From: Octadecabacter sp.
GTDB taxonomy: Bacteria > Pseudomonadota > Alphaproteobacteria > Rhodobacterales > Rhodobacteraceae
Length of the DNA stretch: 64,000 nucleotides
Assembly: GCA_028825445.1 (NCBI GenBank)
Contig: JAPKAD010000001.1
Span: 186,001-250,000 of the forward strand
Direction: 5' to 3'
In this document: positions 8,253 to 18,931 of the stretch, one piece after another
How the letters are laid out: the number at the start of each line of letters is the position of its first letter
Position numbering within the stretch: the stretch's first letter is position 1
Translations under genes and position numbers: made by a program
The notes under the pieces: model-generated
Databases searched by the model: none
Told to the model about the DNA's origin: nothing
Seen by the model: only the letters and a program-made list of their open reading frames with translations

Positions 8253-8980
8253 CTAGGTACTGTCTAGCAGCACTGCTAAATTTTGTAATCTTAAAGTTTT
8301 GGCGTAATCTAGCGCAAGCTCTGTAATAGCATTGTGCAAGGCGGCAAGTATTAGCTCGGAATCATTAGTATTGGCTACAACGAATGTCATTTTGGGCGAA
8401 CATTCAGTGTGATCCAGCACGTATAGTTCCTCTGAGCGCGGTTTCTGAGCTTACAACATTAGCTTTGTCACGACGTCAACTGTGGCAAGATCTGCGCGTC
8501 CGTTAAGGAAGGCTAACATGCTTTCGTTATAGGTTTCTGTGCGTAGGTTTATGTGATATTTCAGCATCTTGATGTTTATGGTGGCAAGAGTTGCGCCCCA
8601 GCCAGAATGCGACAAAGCATCATTATAGACAAATCGGACAAGTGTGGCAGTCACAAGACCCCAAGGGGCATTAGCATTAAGTGCCAAAATATCGAATGAT
8701 AATATTTAGCGTGGGTGTCAGGCAGCCCATAATAAGTGCTAGCAATGTGGGTGACACGGTCGAGAAAATTTGTGCGGTAGAGTGGGTCGCAAACCTGATC
8801 GAGCAGCAGGTCATGGTGCCCCTAGCGGGTCAAACGAACTGTTTCGTGGTCCAATTTCTTTGTTCCGTATCCCATAGTATTATGAACAACAGTCTAGAGG
8901 GAGTCATGTGCTGCACTGTTTTCGGGGCGGTCATACATCGGCAAAACAGCGAACATTTCTGTTGCCGTATTTAGGGTCAT
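8253..8980 (-). pseudogene. Decayed PhnD-like (phosphate/phosphonate-type) substrate-binding protein gene
   Basis: Fragments in shifting frames join into one protein. It starts with ATG at 8980, coupled to the terB stop (TAATG), and reads AVLPMYDRPENSAAHDSL before a TAG where a Trp (TGG) would fit. After frameshifts come PLYRTNFLDRVTHIAS, LPDTHAKYYHS, ALNANAPWGLVTATL and FLNGRADLATVDVVT. Another stop follows, then SEELYVLDHTECSP and a C-terminus ending at TAG 8253. These match my recollection of the soluble PhnD/SsuA-type proteins that follow terB in roseobacters. At least two in-frame stops and about two frameshifts make it nonfunctional. The total length, about 242 codons, is near full family size, so the decay is by point mutation and small indels, not deletion. 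The track ORF 8451-8687 is one surviving piece. Confidence 0.8.
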
Positions 8981-9417
8981 TAGCCTGACATGACACGCAG
9001 GCGTGCCTTATGACTGTCTTGGTCCGTCACGCCCAGCAGAGGAGCAACCATCCGTAGCATCGCGTCTTCGTGGTTATCGCGCACACCGTCCACCAGAACG
9101 ACGGACCACAATGCCTCAATCACGGCCTCACGGTCCTCGTAGGGAACTGCATCTTTAATAGCGCGTGTAAATCTCACTGTGTCGGGTGCTTCGGTTTCTG
9201 CGATCTCGCACTGGGCTCTCAAAGCAGATGCATTGGCTTCAGATAAACCGTACCGTTGAACCAATACTGCATCGATGTGCGCGATCTCTGCTTGGTCATA
9301 TGACCCATCGGTTCGAGCTAAACGAACCATCAATGCACCTAGAGCTACACGCGCGTCAGCATCGGGAAGTGGAGCGGGGTCAGGCGCTGTTAGGCGCTTA
9401 AATAAATCGGCGAACAT
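8980..9417 (-). CDS. TerB-family tellurite-resistance-like protein
   Basis: A 145-residue helical cytoplasmic protein of the TerB superfamily. The duplicated acidic-helix layout is visible: ARVALGALMVRLARTDGSYDQAEIAHIDAVL in the first half and DREAVIEALWSVVLVDGVRDNHEDAMLRMVAPLLGV in the second. The D-G-x(3)-E-type positions are the usual metal-binding sites of the fold. TerB proteins of this short, stand-alone type have no proven role in tellurite resistance. Its stop overlaps the start of the degenerate binding-protein gene, so the two once formed an operon. Confidence 0.8.
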   Translation of the reverse strand: MFADLFKRLTAPDPAPLPDADARVALGALMVRLARTDGSYDQAEIAHIDAVLVQRYGLSEANASALRAQCEIAETEAPDTVRFTRAIKDAVPYEDREAVIEALWSVVLVDGVRDNHEDAMLRMVAPLLGVTDQDSHKARLRVMSG

Positions 9418-9919
9418 TTTTTAGGTTCCCTAGTTGAATAGGCCAAGCCTAGATTTTGCGAATAATATTTAGGCGATAGGTGTCACAAACAAAACTGGTG
9501 CTACGTTGCAATGTTAAACATTGCGCTGCAAAGGATACAACCTGCGTTTTAGTGTTACGGCTTGCCCACCGTCATCAAACACCTGCCGCAGCGCACGCAA
9601 CAATTTATTACTAGTTATCTCACATAACAGTATATGGGCCAATTCGCGTGAGTTAAATATTTAACCTCGTTTTTTTACATTCAGCTGGCATGTGCGCGGC
9701 CTCAACAGCATTCAGTTTAGCCAGCAGGATGCTAATTTTTTTTAAAAAATAAGAAATTTCATTATAAGCACCATCAGCTTAATCAACCTGCACTAACAAA
9801 GCATCAAGTGCGCTTCAACTTCTAGTATAAAAGAAAAATCTGTCACAGGCACACTGCGAAGGACAAGTTTTTGTTCACATATTAAATCTTCTTACTCGTG
9901 TTATATATCCCTGCAAGCT
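9418..9919. other. Gene-free AT-rich gap (502 bp)
   Basis: No frame longer than a few dozen codons and no family-like text on either strand. It would contain the terB promoter and the 3' region of rlmJ. Homopolymer runs such as a T8/A6 tract near 9740 are present. I see no clear terminator. Confidence 0.4.
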
Positions 9920-10690
9920 TCAAAGGTTTGCGAAGTGTTTACCAAGATTGGCTAGCTCACCATCTAACCCCCATGGGGCGTTTACCACGACCAATCCTGA
10001 CCCAACCATTCGGTGTCCTTCACGAGCAGGTTCAAAGTAGACTTCATGGTTCATAGCGTCTGGTAAGCTGTGCAAGATCGCTGATTTCATCGTGCGGTGA
10101 CGGGCATCTTTCAGGATCGGGTACCAAAGCATCAACACACCGACTGGCCAAATTTTGGCTATCTTGGCAAGATGATTTGGGATGGTAACATAATCGTCCT
10201 TCAACTCATAGGATGGGTCAATCAACATCAAGCCACGACGTGGTGTTGGTGGGCACATGGAATACGCCATTTCAAACCCATCTTGCGCATGTACGTGAGC
10301 GCCAGGGACAGATTCGTAAAGCCCTTCAAATTCTTGCGGATGAAGCTCGGCTATATGCAAAATATCATCACCACGCAAAAGATGTGATGCTATCCAAGGA
10401 CTGCCAGGATAGGATGTCTTTCCGTTTTCCGTCCGACATGCATTCAATGTGCGAGAATAGGGATGATCAGATGCAAACCAAGGTTCTGAGGTAGTAATAC
10501 CTACTGCAGCCTCACCGGTTTTAACAGCCTCATCCGCACTCAAATCATACAGTCCTCGCCCACCGTGGGTTTCAATGTAGCTGAGTGGTTTATCCTTCCG
10601 GATCATGTAGTTTAAAATCCACGACAGTGCTACGTGCTTGTGTACATCTGCTAAATTGCCAGCGTGATAGAGGTGTTGATAAGATAGCAT
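9920..10690 (-). CDS. rlmJ: 23S rRNA (adenine(2030)-N6)-methyltransferase RlmJ
   Basis: A 256-residue SAM-dependent rRNA methyltransferase that modifies A2030 of 23S rRNA. The family N-terminus LSYQHLYHAGNLADVHKHV is present in full. So are the Gly-rich ETHGGRGLYDL segment and the catalytic LMLIDPSYE motif (the D/N-P-P-Y/F position). The start ATG sits before LSYQH as in known RlmJ proteins. It stands alone, leftward, downstream of pyrG. Confidence 0.93.
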   Translation of the reverse strand: MLSYQHLYHAGNLADVHKHVALSWILNYMIRKDKPLSYIETHGGRGLYDLSADEAVKTGEAAVGITTSEPWFASDHPYSRTLNACRTENGKTSYPGSPWIASHLLRGDDILHIAELHPQEFEGLYESVPGAHVHAQDGFEMAYSMCPPTPRRGLMLIDPSYELKDDYVTIPNHLAKIAKIWPVGVLMLWYPILKDARHRTMKSAILHSLPDAMNHEVYFEPAREGHRMVGSGLVVVNAPWGLDGELANLGKHFANL

Positions 10691-10801
10691 CGCTGACTCC
10701 GCTTATTCTAAAAAAATTTTATCTATTTTTATAATTATTCCGATGAGCACGAAGTGCGGGACAAAGCCCTCTTTGATTAGATCGACGTGGCTGTTTCGAT
10801 T

Positions 10802-12445
10802 TCATACTAGCCGAGAAGACTCAACCGCAGCGCGGACGAAATCTGCAAACAGCGGATGCGGTGCGAAGGGTTTTGATTTTAGTTCTGGATGGAATTGAAC
10901 ACCGATGAACCATGGGTGATCTGTCCACTCTACGATCTCAGGCAGTTTGCCGTCTGGCGACATGCCTGAAAAGCAAAGGCCCACTTCTTCAAGTCTAGCG
11001 CAGTATTTTGTATCAACCTCATAGCGGTGACGGTGACGTTCTTCGATTGTCAGACTACCATAAATATTGGCAACTTTTGATCCAGGTGTCAGCGTTGCAT
11101 TATAAGATCCAAGGCGCATTGTGCCACCTTTGTTGTCATCAGCCTTGCGCATGATCTTGGCATTGCCCTGCACCCATTCTTGCAGATGGTAGACGACGGG
11201 CTCAAACCGCTTTTTACCAGCCTCAAAGTCGAATTCTTCCGACCCAGCATTTACCATGCCCACAACATTCCGAGCAGCTTCAATAACGGCCATTTGCATA
11301 CCTAGACAAATTCCAAAATAAGGAATTTTGTTGATTCGGGCATATTCGGCGGCCTTGATCTTGCCTTCGGTACCACGCTCGCCAAACCCACCCGGAACGA
11401 GGATCGCGTGGAACCCTTCAAGGTAGGGTGCTGCGTCTTCAGAATCAAAAACTTCAGCATCTACCCAAGATACATTTACTTTAACACGGTTGGCCATGCC
11501 GCCATGTGTCAGCGCCTCTTTGAACGACTTATAGGCGTCTTCCAGCTGGGTGTACTTGCCAACAATCGCAATATTTACTTCGCCGTCCGTGGTGTGAATT
11601 CGGTCATAAACATCATTCCAGATCTGCAAATCTGGCTTGGGCGCGGGAGAGATGTTGAATGCGTCCAGCACAGCTTGGTCGAGCCCCTGTTTGTGATAAG
11701 CAAGTGGGGCTTCGTAGATCGATTTTAGATCATAGGCCGCTACTACAGAGTCTTTTCGAACGTTGCAAAACAGCGCAATCTTTTCACGTTCTTTGTCAGG
11801 GATCGGGTGTTCAGAACGGCAAACTAGTATGTCTGGCGCAATGCCAATGCTTTGCAATTCTTTGACTGAGTGTTGTGTTGGCTTGGTTTTTAATTCACCG
11901 GAGGCTGCAAGGTAGGGCAATAGTGTAAGGTGCATGAAAATGCATTCACCACGCGGTCTGTCGTGGCTGAACTGACGGATCGCCTCAAAGAATGGCAGAC
12001 CTTCAATATCACCAACAGTACCACCTATTTCGCACAGCATAAAATCGACTTCGTCTTCGCCAATATGCAGAAAGTCTTTGATTTCATTAGTTACGTGAGG
12101 GACTACTTGGATGGTTTTGCCAAGGTAATCACCACGTCGTTCTTTTTCCAATACGTTGGAATAGACTCTACCAGACGAAATTGAATCTGTATTTCGTGCT
12201 GGTACACCGGTGAAACGTTCGTAATGACCAAGGTCCAAATCGGTTTCAGCGCCATCATCGGTTACAAATACTTCGCCATGTTCGAATGGCGACATTGTGC
12301 CGGGGTCAACGTTTAGGTAAGGATCTAATTTGCGCAAGCGTACTGAAAAGCCACGCGCCTGCAACAACGCTCCAAGGGCGGCAGAGGCGAGCCCCTTCCC
12401 AAGCGAAGAAACCACACCGCCAGTGATAAATACGAAACGCGCCAT
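10802..12445 (-). CDS. pyrG: CTP synthase
   Basis: A 547-residue enzyme converting UTP to CTP with ATP and glutamine. The N-terminal synthetase domain begins [18 protein letters not shown], with the P-loop-like element. [18 protein letters not shown] follows around residue 140. The C-terminal class I amidotransferase domain has the nucleophile in FGICLGMQ and the His/Glu pair in GVQFHPEL near the end. Length and domain order are standard. It lies downstream of secG. A strong perfect hairpin sits 22 bp upstream of the start. Confidence 0.97.
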   Translation of the reverse strand: MARFVFITGGVVSSLGKGLASAALGALLQARGFSVRLRKLDPYLNVDPGTMSPFEHGEVFVTDDGAETDLDLGHYERFTGVPARNTDSISSGRVYSNVLEKERRGDYLGKTIQVVPHVTNEIKDFLHIGEDEVDFMLCEIGGTVGDIEGLPFFEAIRQFSHDRPRGECIFMHLTLLPYLAASGELKTKPTQHSVKELQSIGIAPDILVCRSEHPIPDKEREKIALFCNVRKDSVVAAYDLKSIYEAPLAYHKQGLDQAVLDAFNISPAPKPDLQIWNDVYDRIHTTDGEVNIAIVGKYTQLEDAYKSFKEALTHGGMANRVKVNVSWVDAEVFDSEDAAPYLEGFHAILVPGGFGERGTEGKIKAAEYARINKIPYFGICLGMQMAVIEAARNVVGMVNAGSEEFDFEAGKKRFEPVVYHLQEWVQGNAKIMRKADDNKGGTMRLGSYNATLTPGSKVANIYGSLTIEERHRHRYEVDTKYCARLEEVGLCFSGMSPDGKLPEIVEWTDHPWFIGVQFHPELKSKPFAPHPLFADFVRAAVESSRLV

Positions 12446-12466
12446 TGATCAGAGGTCCTCTGTTAA

Positions 12467-12493
12467 GTCTGCCTTCTAGTTTAGAAGGCAGAC
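12467..12493. repeat. Perfect 12-bp inverted repeat in the pyrG leader
   Basis: GTCTGCCTTCTA, a 3-nt spacer, then TAGAAGGCAGAC, directly upstream of the pyrG ribosome-binding region (AGAGG). On the plus strand AAATTTTTG follows, which looks terminator-like. On the pyrG (minus) strand there is no U-tract after it. It could be a secG/pyrG intercistronic processing site, a leader control hairpin or an operator. Confidence 0.55.
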
Positions 12494-12658
12494 AAATTTT
12501 TGTGGATAATACCCAAATAGCAGTACGCCAAAACGCATGTATCACGGATATTAATTTTAAGTGGATTCGCGTGCAATTAGCAACCAAGTCAACAGAAATT
12601 TAACAAATAAAACGCAACGTTGAGGGCATTCTGTCACTTATACAGCGACTTGTTGTAA

Positions 12659-13027
12659 TTAGTCTACGTCTGGAACTAAAGGTTCGTTGCTCGGGACCGC
12701 GACTGTAGGGGGCAACAGGCTTCCAGAGGAATTCGGCGAATCTGTTGATTGTTCAGACGAAGGTACCAGAATATCTCCACTTACGACAGATGCGTCGCTA
12801 GCCTTTTGTGCTGCCAGGATTGTCAGGGCCAATGATGTGCATATAAATGCGATCGCTAGGACCCAAGTGACTTTGCCAAGAGCCGTAGCAGCAGAGCGGC
12901 TGGACATTGCACCACCTCCACCACCGCCGCCAATTCCAAGACCTCCACCTTCAGAGCGCTGCAACAAAACCACCCCAATTAAAGTCAGCGCGAGAAGTAG
13001 GTGGACAACAAGAACAACATTTTCCAT
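12659..13027 (-). CDS. secG: Preprotein translocase subunit SecG
   Basis: A 122-residue inner-membrane component of the SecYEG channel. Two membrane segments are visible: MENVVLVVHLLLALTLIGVVLL and VTWVLAIAFICTSLALTILAA. They flank the typical LLQRSEGGGLGIGGGGGGGAMSSRSAA loop. The ORF track starts 23 residues earlier; I choose the ATG at 13027 because SecG proteins begin right before the first helix. A Ser/Pro-rich C-terminal tail is typical of alphaproteobacteria. It lies upstream of pyrG in the same direction. Confidence 0.93.
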   Translation of the reverse strand: MENVVLVVHLLLALTLIGVVLLQRSEGGGLGIGGGGGGGAMSSRSAATALGKVTWVLAIAFICTSLALTILAAQKASDASVVSGDILVPSSEQSTDSPNSSGSLLPPTVAVPSNEPLVPDVD

Positions 13028-13639
13028 GTGATATAGACCTTTGGCGAAAGAACGAGTGGTACCTAGAAGCGAAATGGGCCTCCTGCAACCCCTCAAACAA
13101 CGCTAATGCGTTAAGCGTCCAAATCATTCGTATAAGCTTGCCCCAAATGGCAACCGTGCAGGTGCTACCAATTCAGACTGAAGCCAATTGTATAGAACTT
13201 ATCTCATGAGGTATTTTAGGTGTTTGATTAGAATTTTTGATCTTATTCAGCCCAGATCATTGACGACCAAAATATCGGTTCAGTCATGGCAGCCACAAGC
13301 ACCGTTCTAACAAAGCAAAATTTATTTAGTTATGACGAATATGTAATTAATAAAGTCAGCGATAAGCAATAATTTGGCGAGTTCTAAAATTTTTTTTCTA
13401 TGCATTTAATGTTATTAAAAAGATTAAAAACTTTTTTTTCAGATTATTTAGTCCCCGAAAGTAGGGTGACTTAAAGTTCAAGTGAGACAAAATGATATTT
13501 ATATTCCTCAAAATTCAAATTTAGTGCAGATATAATTAGGCGGCAGCGCTCAGTCTAGCCAATCACATCAAATGCATGCTTTCCCCTCTAGGTGTGATGT
13601 CCTATGACGGTCTCGGATTTACCGATTGGGATCGATGAT
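13028..13639. other. Divergent promoter region between secG and purA
   Basis: An AT-rich gap of about 600 bp with long T and A runs around 13380-13440. It must carry the outward promoters for secG and purA. I see no intact gene and no clear operator. Confidence 0.4.
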
Positions 13640-14935
13640 ATGGCGAATGTAGTGGTTGTTGGCGCCCAGTGGGGCGATGAAGGCAAAGGCAAGATTGTTG
13701 ATTGGCTGTCCGAACGCGCCGATGTGATTGCGCGGTTTCAAGGTGGGCATAACGCAGGTCATACGTTGGTAATTGACGGCAAAGTTTACAAATTGCATGC
13801 GCTGCCATCAGGTGTAGTGCGTGGCGGCAAGCTTTCTGTGATAGGCAACGGAGTTGTGCTTGATCCTTGGCACCTCATGAAGGAAATAGCCACAGTGCGC
13901 GCACAGGGCGTAGATATTAGACCAGAAACGTTAATGATTGCAGAAAACACGCCCTTAATCCTACCCATGCACGGCGAACTTGACCGTGCCCGTGAAGAAG
14001 CATCAAATAAGGGTACAAAGATTGGTACCACAGGACGGGGCATTGGTCCCTGTTATGAAGACAAAGTTGGTCGACGCGCAATTCGAGTTGCTGATCTTGC
14101 TGATACTGCTACTCTTGAAGCTCGCATCGACCGCGCGCTCCAGCACCATAATCCACTACGCAAAGGACTGGGTATCAAAGCTGTAAATCGGCATAAACTT
14201 GTTGCTGATTTACAGGCGATTTCAGTTGAGATTCTGCCGTTTGCCGCCCCCGTTTGGAAGGTGCTGAACGAAAAGCGCAAAGCGGGTAAGCGAATACTGT
14301 TCGAAGGCGCGCAGGGCGCGCTTTTGGATATTGATTTTGGTACTTATCCATTTGTCACGTCGTCCAATGTGATTGCAGGGCAGGCCGCAACTGGGGTTGG
14401 CGTCGGACCGGGCGCGATTGATTTTGTTTTAGGCATAGTCAAAGCATATACCACCCGCGTTGGCGAAGGCCCGTTTCCAACAGAATTGCATGATGCGGAC
14501 GGTCAGATGTTGGGTGATCGCGGCCATGAATTTGGCACCACTACAGGACGTAAACGTCGATGTGGTTGGTTCGATGCCTGCCTTTTGCGTCAGACTTGTG
14601 CAACATCTGGCGTGTCCGGTATAGCTTTGACCAAGCTTGATGTTCTCGACGGGTTCGAGACTTTAAAAATTTGCGTCGGTTATGATCTGGACGGTGAACG
14701 TTTAGACTACCTGCCCACAGCAGCAGACCAACAAGCCCGTTGCAAGCCGATCTATGAAGAAATGAAGGGCTGGTCAGACAGCACTGAAGGTGCACGTTCC
14801 TGGGTAGACTTGCCTGCTGAGGCGATTAAATATGTTCGCCGTGTTGAAGAATTGATCGATTGCCCCGTCGCGCTATTATCCACATCACCAGAGCGCGAAG
14901 ACACAATTTTAGTAACGGACCCATTTGCGGATTAA
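13640..14935 (+). CDS. purA: Adenylosuccinate synthetase
   Basis: A 431-residue enzyme joining IMP and aspartate with GTP, the first committed step to AMP. Motifs are [18 protein letters not shown] (GTP-binding loop), [17 protein letters not shown], and [12 protein letters not shown] near residue 305. The track ORF begins 12 codons upstream; I choose ATG 13640 because family members start [17 protein letters not shown] stretch precedes this ATG at suitable distance. Confidence 0.96.
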   Translation: MANVVVVGAQWGDEGKGKIVDWLSERADVIARFQGGHNAGHTLVIDGKVYKLHALPSGVVRGGKLSVIGNGVVLDPWHLMKEIATVRAQGVDIRPETLMIAENTPLILPMHGELDRAREEASNKGTKIGTTGRGIGPCYEDKVGRRAIRVADLADTATLEARIDRALQHHNPLRKGLGIKAVNRHKLVADLQAISVEILPFAAPVWKVLNEKRKAGKRILFEGAQGALLDIDFGTYPFVTSSNVIAGQAATGVGVGPGAIDFVLGIVKAYTTRVGEGPFPTELHDADGQMLGDRGHEFGTTTGRKRRCGWFDACLLRQTCATSGVSGIALTKLDVLDGFETLKICVGYDLDGERLDYLPTAADQQARCKPIYEEMKGWSDSTEGARSWVDLPAEAIKYVRRVEELIDCPVALLSTSPEREDTILVTDPFAD

Positions 14936-14962
14936 TGCTTGCTCGCCAAGAAAGGAAGCTAA

Positions 14963-15193
14963 ATGACCCTGTCCCTTAAAGCCCGAAAGCGCTGGTCGTT
15001 GGTCATATTGTTGTTGGGATTGCCAATCTACGTGGTAGTCGCAGTAAGCATGATGAACTTGCTTTACCCTGATCCAGTGGCACGAGGGCCTATCTGGATA
15101 GAGTTGGTTATTTATGTTGGCCTTGGGGTGCTTTGGGCGGTGCCGCTCAAATTTATATTTATGGGTGTGGGACAGCCTGATCCGGACGTATAA
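14963..15193 (+). CDS. DUF2842 family small membrane protein
   Basis: A 76-residue protein of the DUF2842 type commonly found next to purA in Rhodobacteraceae. It has two hydrophobic segments (WSLVILLLGLPIYVVVAVSMM and IELVIYVGLGVLWAVPLKFIFMGV) and ends in GQPDPDV. An AGGAAG ribosome-binding site precedes the start. It sits 27 bp after purA, so they are probably co-transcribed. The function is unknown. Confidence 0.8.
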   Translation: MTLSLKARKRWSLVILLLGLPIYVVVAVSMMNLLYPDPVARGPIWIELVIYVGLGVLWAVPLKFIFMGVGQPDPDV

Positions 15194-17543
15194 GAAATAA
15201 TAGAGATCTGCAGCGCGGCAGACTCAAATTTAGTACTTTTAGTACGTGAAAGTATAGTGGCATTCGAAATTATATCGGCTGCTATCAGCCACTTTAAACT
15301 GTCTATTGCGCACTTTGGTAAATCGGCCCTCAAGCAGAAGATCACCCAAGCTGCACAGCCTGTCTTGGCGGTTGAATGCACGGATTGCTACTGTGCACAC
15401 ACGACGCAAAGTCTGTTGGTGAGAGAATTCACCCGCACCTTCATCGAAGGAGGTTTAGGCGGCTTCAGCTTCAAGAAGGTCAGTCAGTTCGATCGTGCCC
15501 GAGTTGTTTACGAATTCAGTAAATGACCTTGCGGTTTGCATTTTATTGTCTTCCAGGTGAGAAGCGATGTGGTATGTATCCATAAGATTTAAATGACTGC
15601 ATGCTTAGTTGGTGCTTCCCACATCAGTGCGCTGGGCAGTAACCAGCTTAAGAGACGTGGGACGCAGAGGTACTGTGTTAGTTCTGGAGCGAATAACGGT
15701 ACGTAGACGTGGTTCGAATTTTGTTCCTTGTAGGCGAATGGCCTCCGAAAGATTATTTTAAAGCGCGTTTTTTGTTGACTCTGTCATGGTTACCGCTCTG
15801 ACCCACTTTGCGAGCCGCTTGTTTAGTAGCAGCAGCGGCTTTTAGCTTTGAAATTGCGTCGCGGTGACAGCTCCCTGCAGGTTTTTGCATATGCACGTCA
15901 GATTCAGACATGAGGCGATCATTTGTGGCATCTTCAATTTGAGGTTCACTAATATGACAACCTTTAGGTGCACCATAAGCTAATATTTTTGTTTTATTCA
16001 GTTTTAGCAGCGGACACAGAAAAATTATTAGTATTATGAGGTGGGACAGTTGCTTCTTCGTCTTGCAAGCGATTGATGGGCGTTTCAATGGCTGACCTGT
16101 CTTAAAAACCTACTTTAATTTCAGCGAGTTTTTTTACAAAATATTTATCATCCAAATTCAGTAATTAAACGTCGGTAAAACCACTATCTTTTAAGTAGCC
16201 ATCGAGGTCGTGCATGCCATCAAACTAGTCTAGATGAGGTATGATATTAAGCGGTGGTGCTTTTACTTGCGCATTAGCTTTGTCTTCATCCAACGCGTTG
16301 TTGAAGCTGGCACTTTTCATGCGGATTGCATAAGCCTGCGTTTCGGCCTGAGGATTATCTGGCGCCAAATTGTTAGTAGTTTTAGCAGCATCATGCAGCT
16401 ATTTTGCGGCTGTCACTTTTGGTTTGGGCCGACTTGGCTTAACTTTTTCATCACTGCGTGAGTTGTCGTTGAGCTTAAGGTCAGACCATTTTGTTGGAAT
16501 TGAAATTTCAGATAAATTTGTCTTAACTTTTCGCTTGTGTACCGAAACTTCTATTTTTTTAATAGAATTTAGTTTTTTTAAACGAAGCGCTTATGCGTCA
16601 ATTTCATATATATTACCTTGATCAATATCCGCGATCTCAATTTTTTATATTGCGGTAGGAGCTGTTCGATCAGATCATTTGTGATAGCTTTCTTGGCGTA
16701 ATTTGTGTTGCTAACAACTGAACTTATACGATGCAATTTAGTGGCGATGCTGATGAAGTTATGTAGTACTTCCAAGGGATTTAATAATTTAACAACAGGG
16801 GCTGGATTATCTATTTTTTTCTAAGTTATAGATGTTGTGTCTAAAGCACCTACAATAATTGCGACTATGCTGCTTAAAAATGTTGTTTTAAATTTAACTT
16901 CGGCGCTGTGGTCTGAGGTGTTGCGCTTTATTTCTTCTGATTTTGTATCGCCTTCAGCTTTTGTGATAACGTCCACATTTGTCTTTATTTTTGTAGATGC
17001 CTTCACTTTAGTAGTTTTAAGTCTTCCTAGTAGACTTGGCTTGGTTCTCGACTTGAGAATAGCCTTGGTAGTAATTTGCGTAGCTTCTATTTTTGCGCGG
17101 TTATCCGCGTTATGTGTAGTGCCAGGGGAGTCAACTGACCGATCGATGAGAGTGGCGACACGTAAAATGATTCCGTTTTCGTTCTTGCGGGTGTTGTCAG
17201 GATGCAAAATTTCACTTTCGCCAATCTTAGACCACATTTCGGCTTCCGAGGTAGAAGGCTGCGCATCAAAGTACCAATCATCTGAGGCTTAACTGCTAAA
17301 ATATTCCATAATTGTTTTCAGAGTAATTAAAGAATTATTGAATCCTTCAAATGTGCAAAATAAACTATAATTTGAAACAGTAAAAATCTTGCTCCAATCA
17401 ACCGTGTTTTACTAGCTCTCTTTTCATCAAATGAGAATTTATTTACCACCAATTGGGTCGCAATCTGAATCAAAATTGCATTAATCTTGTTATTATTTCT
17501 TGACTATTTTAAGGCAGGATTTAAAAATTGAAAGTTTCCAAAC
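15194..17543 (-). pseudogene. Decayed stretch with protein-like remnants, mostly on the minus strand
   Basis: No intact gene in 2.35 kb. On the minus strand, 17285-16821 reads as a damaged hydrophilic protein with DDWYFDAQPSTSEAE followed by a Lys/Thr-rich linker and a hydrophobic stretch FLSSIVAIIVGAL. This layout would fit an MJ0042-type zinc-ribbon membrane protein whose CxxC knuckle has been lost (a TAA stands where Cys would be), but that is a guess. At 16088-15753 there is a basic 111-residue remnant. A C-terminus-like piece (FEPRLRTVIRSRTNTVPLRP) follows at about 15710-15610, and a 42-codon piece ending in ELTDLLEAEAA at 15583-15455. None is recognisable with confidence. The plus-strand ORFs here look like shadows. 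Confidence 0.45.
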
Positions 17544-18230
17544 ATGTATCAGACGATTGTTTCAAGTGCGGCACCAATTACATTACTTGGTGGAGCGCCG
17601 CTTGCAAATGACACGCTTAGTGTTGCATTTAAATGGGCAAAAACGATTGTATGTGCTGACGGTGGGGCTGAGCATGCGCTGCGGGCTCAGCTGAAACCTG
17701 TTGCAGTGATTGGTGACATGGATTCAATTACTTATGCTGCACGTCAAGCCTTTAGTGATGTGTTGCATCTGATCAAAGAACAAGACAGCACCGATTTCGA
17801 CAAGGCGCTGCGACACATTGTTGCCCCCCTAATTTTGGGGGGCGGGTTCAGTGGTGCGCGGCTTGATCACGAACTAGGGTCAATTACGGTGCTGGTGCGT
17901 CATCCTGATAAGCGCTGCATCTTGATCGGTAATGAAACAATTACTTTGTTGTGTCCACCGCAAATCACGCTTGATTTGCCAATTGGTAGTGTGGTGTCAC
18001 TTTATCCGATGGCAGATGCTGGATGTGGGAGCAGTGGATTGTGCTGGCCAACGGCTGGATTGCGATTTGCGCCTGACAGTCGGGTCGGTACGTTAAACAA
18101 GGTTACTGGATTGGTAACTTTGTGGCCTGACTCACCAAAGATGCTGTTGATTCTGCCTCGCGATGCACTCGATATTACTGTGGGGGCACTTTTAAAAGAA
18201 GATGCGAGATGGCCCATTCGTCCGCGATGA
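17544..18230 (+). CDS. thiN: Thiamine diphosphokinase
   Basis: A 228-residue enzyme transferring pyrophosphate from ATP to thiamine, giving thiamine diphosphate. Motifs of the TPK fold are VCADGGAEHA, VIGDMDSI, EQDSTDFDKAL and GGGFSGARLDHELG. The C-terminal half has the beta-sandwich substrate-binding part (SVVSLYPMADAG, then NKVTGLVTLW). It is surrounded by decayed DNA on both sides, and no thiamine riboswitch is visible upstream. The short AT-rich upstream region has only a weak ribosome-binding site. Confidence 0.88.
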   Translation: MYQTIVSSAAPITLLGGAPLANDTLSVAFKWAKTIVCADGGAEHALRAQLKPVAVIGDMDSITYAARQAFSDVLHLIKEQDSTDFDKALRHIVAPLILGGGFSGARLDHELGSITVLVRHPDKRCILIGNETITLLCPPQITLDLPIGSVVSLYPMADAGCGSSGLCWPTAGLRFAPDSRVGTLNKVTGLVTLWPDSPKMLLILPRDALDITVGALLKEDARWPIRPR

Positions 18231-18931
18231 CATAAATCTCCGCAGTTATCTTGATGCAGATGCCAATAGCGGCCAATTAACTGTGACTGGATTAATTCCT
18301 GGAACCTAAATTTTGAGAATGCCAGTATGGAAAGTCCGACTAATGGTTCAGCAATGACACTGAACATCGTCTGCAAGCTGATTGGGACCACTTCTTTGGT
18401 GATAGCGCAAATGAGCATTGCGAACAGGACGCCCACGTCCTTTTAATAACTTGGGCCAGCCAACGGCTACGGAATTTTGCAGTATCACTAGTAAACTAGC
18501 CACAATTCTAACGGTAAAAATAATGGGGTGATGTGGACTGACGCTCTTATTGAGGTAAGCGTTGCTAAGCAGCGGCAAGATTAATCGCATGACTAACACA
18601 ATGGAGATAGCGTTCTCCAATTTCTAGTATTGCAGGGACGCGGTTATCATTCATGGGCCGCAAACGTGCAGCACCATGCGAACTGCTGTTAGCTAAATTA
18701 ACCGCGCGCCTTTTGGTATTTTGTGAACCGCAAGCCAAATCAATAGTAAGATCAGTTTTGCTTGCGCTAGCAGCAGTATAAAGACAATGCAAAAACAGAT
18801 ACTTCACCCTCCAACATATATGCAACGGCCACGCCAAGTGGGGCCACCACAAAAATGATTGAGCATCAGTACCTTTCCAAGGTTCATTTCGCAAAACGTA
18901 GCGTAAATCTTTGTAAGATTGCTAGGAGAGT
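18231..18931 (-). pseudogene. Probable decayed membrane-protein gene downstream of the EamA transporter
   Basis: On the minus strand after the EamA stop, short open stretches in different frames carry hydrophobic text. Examples are IIFVVAPLGVAVAYMLEGEVSVFA near 18870-18790 and VLFAMLICAITKEVVPISL near 18430. They are separated by stops and frame changes. This looks like the relic of a transporter in the same direction as the EamA gene. I cannot name the family. Confidence 0.4.

Noticed and set aside
8980-9417. Functional tellurite-resistance operon
   Set aside because: Only a lone terB-like gene is present; terZCDEF or other ter genes are absent, so no resistance claim is made.
15257-15526. 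Plus ORF of 89 codons after DUF2842
   Set aside because: The antisense strand ends in a natural-looking protein tail (ELTDLLEAEAA), so the plus ORF is probably a shadow.
16837-17292. 151-codon plus-strand ORF in the decay zone
   Set aside because: Its hydrophobic, Ser/Val-rich text mirrors the Lys/Thr/Glu-rich minus strand. The minus strand looks more protein-like, and no start signal supports the plus ORF.
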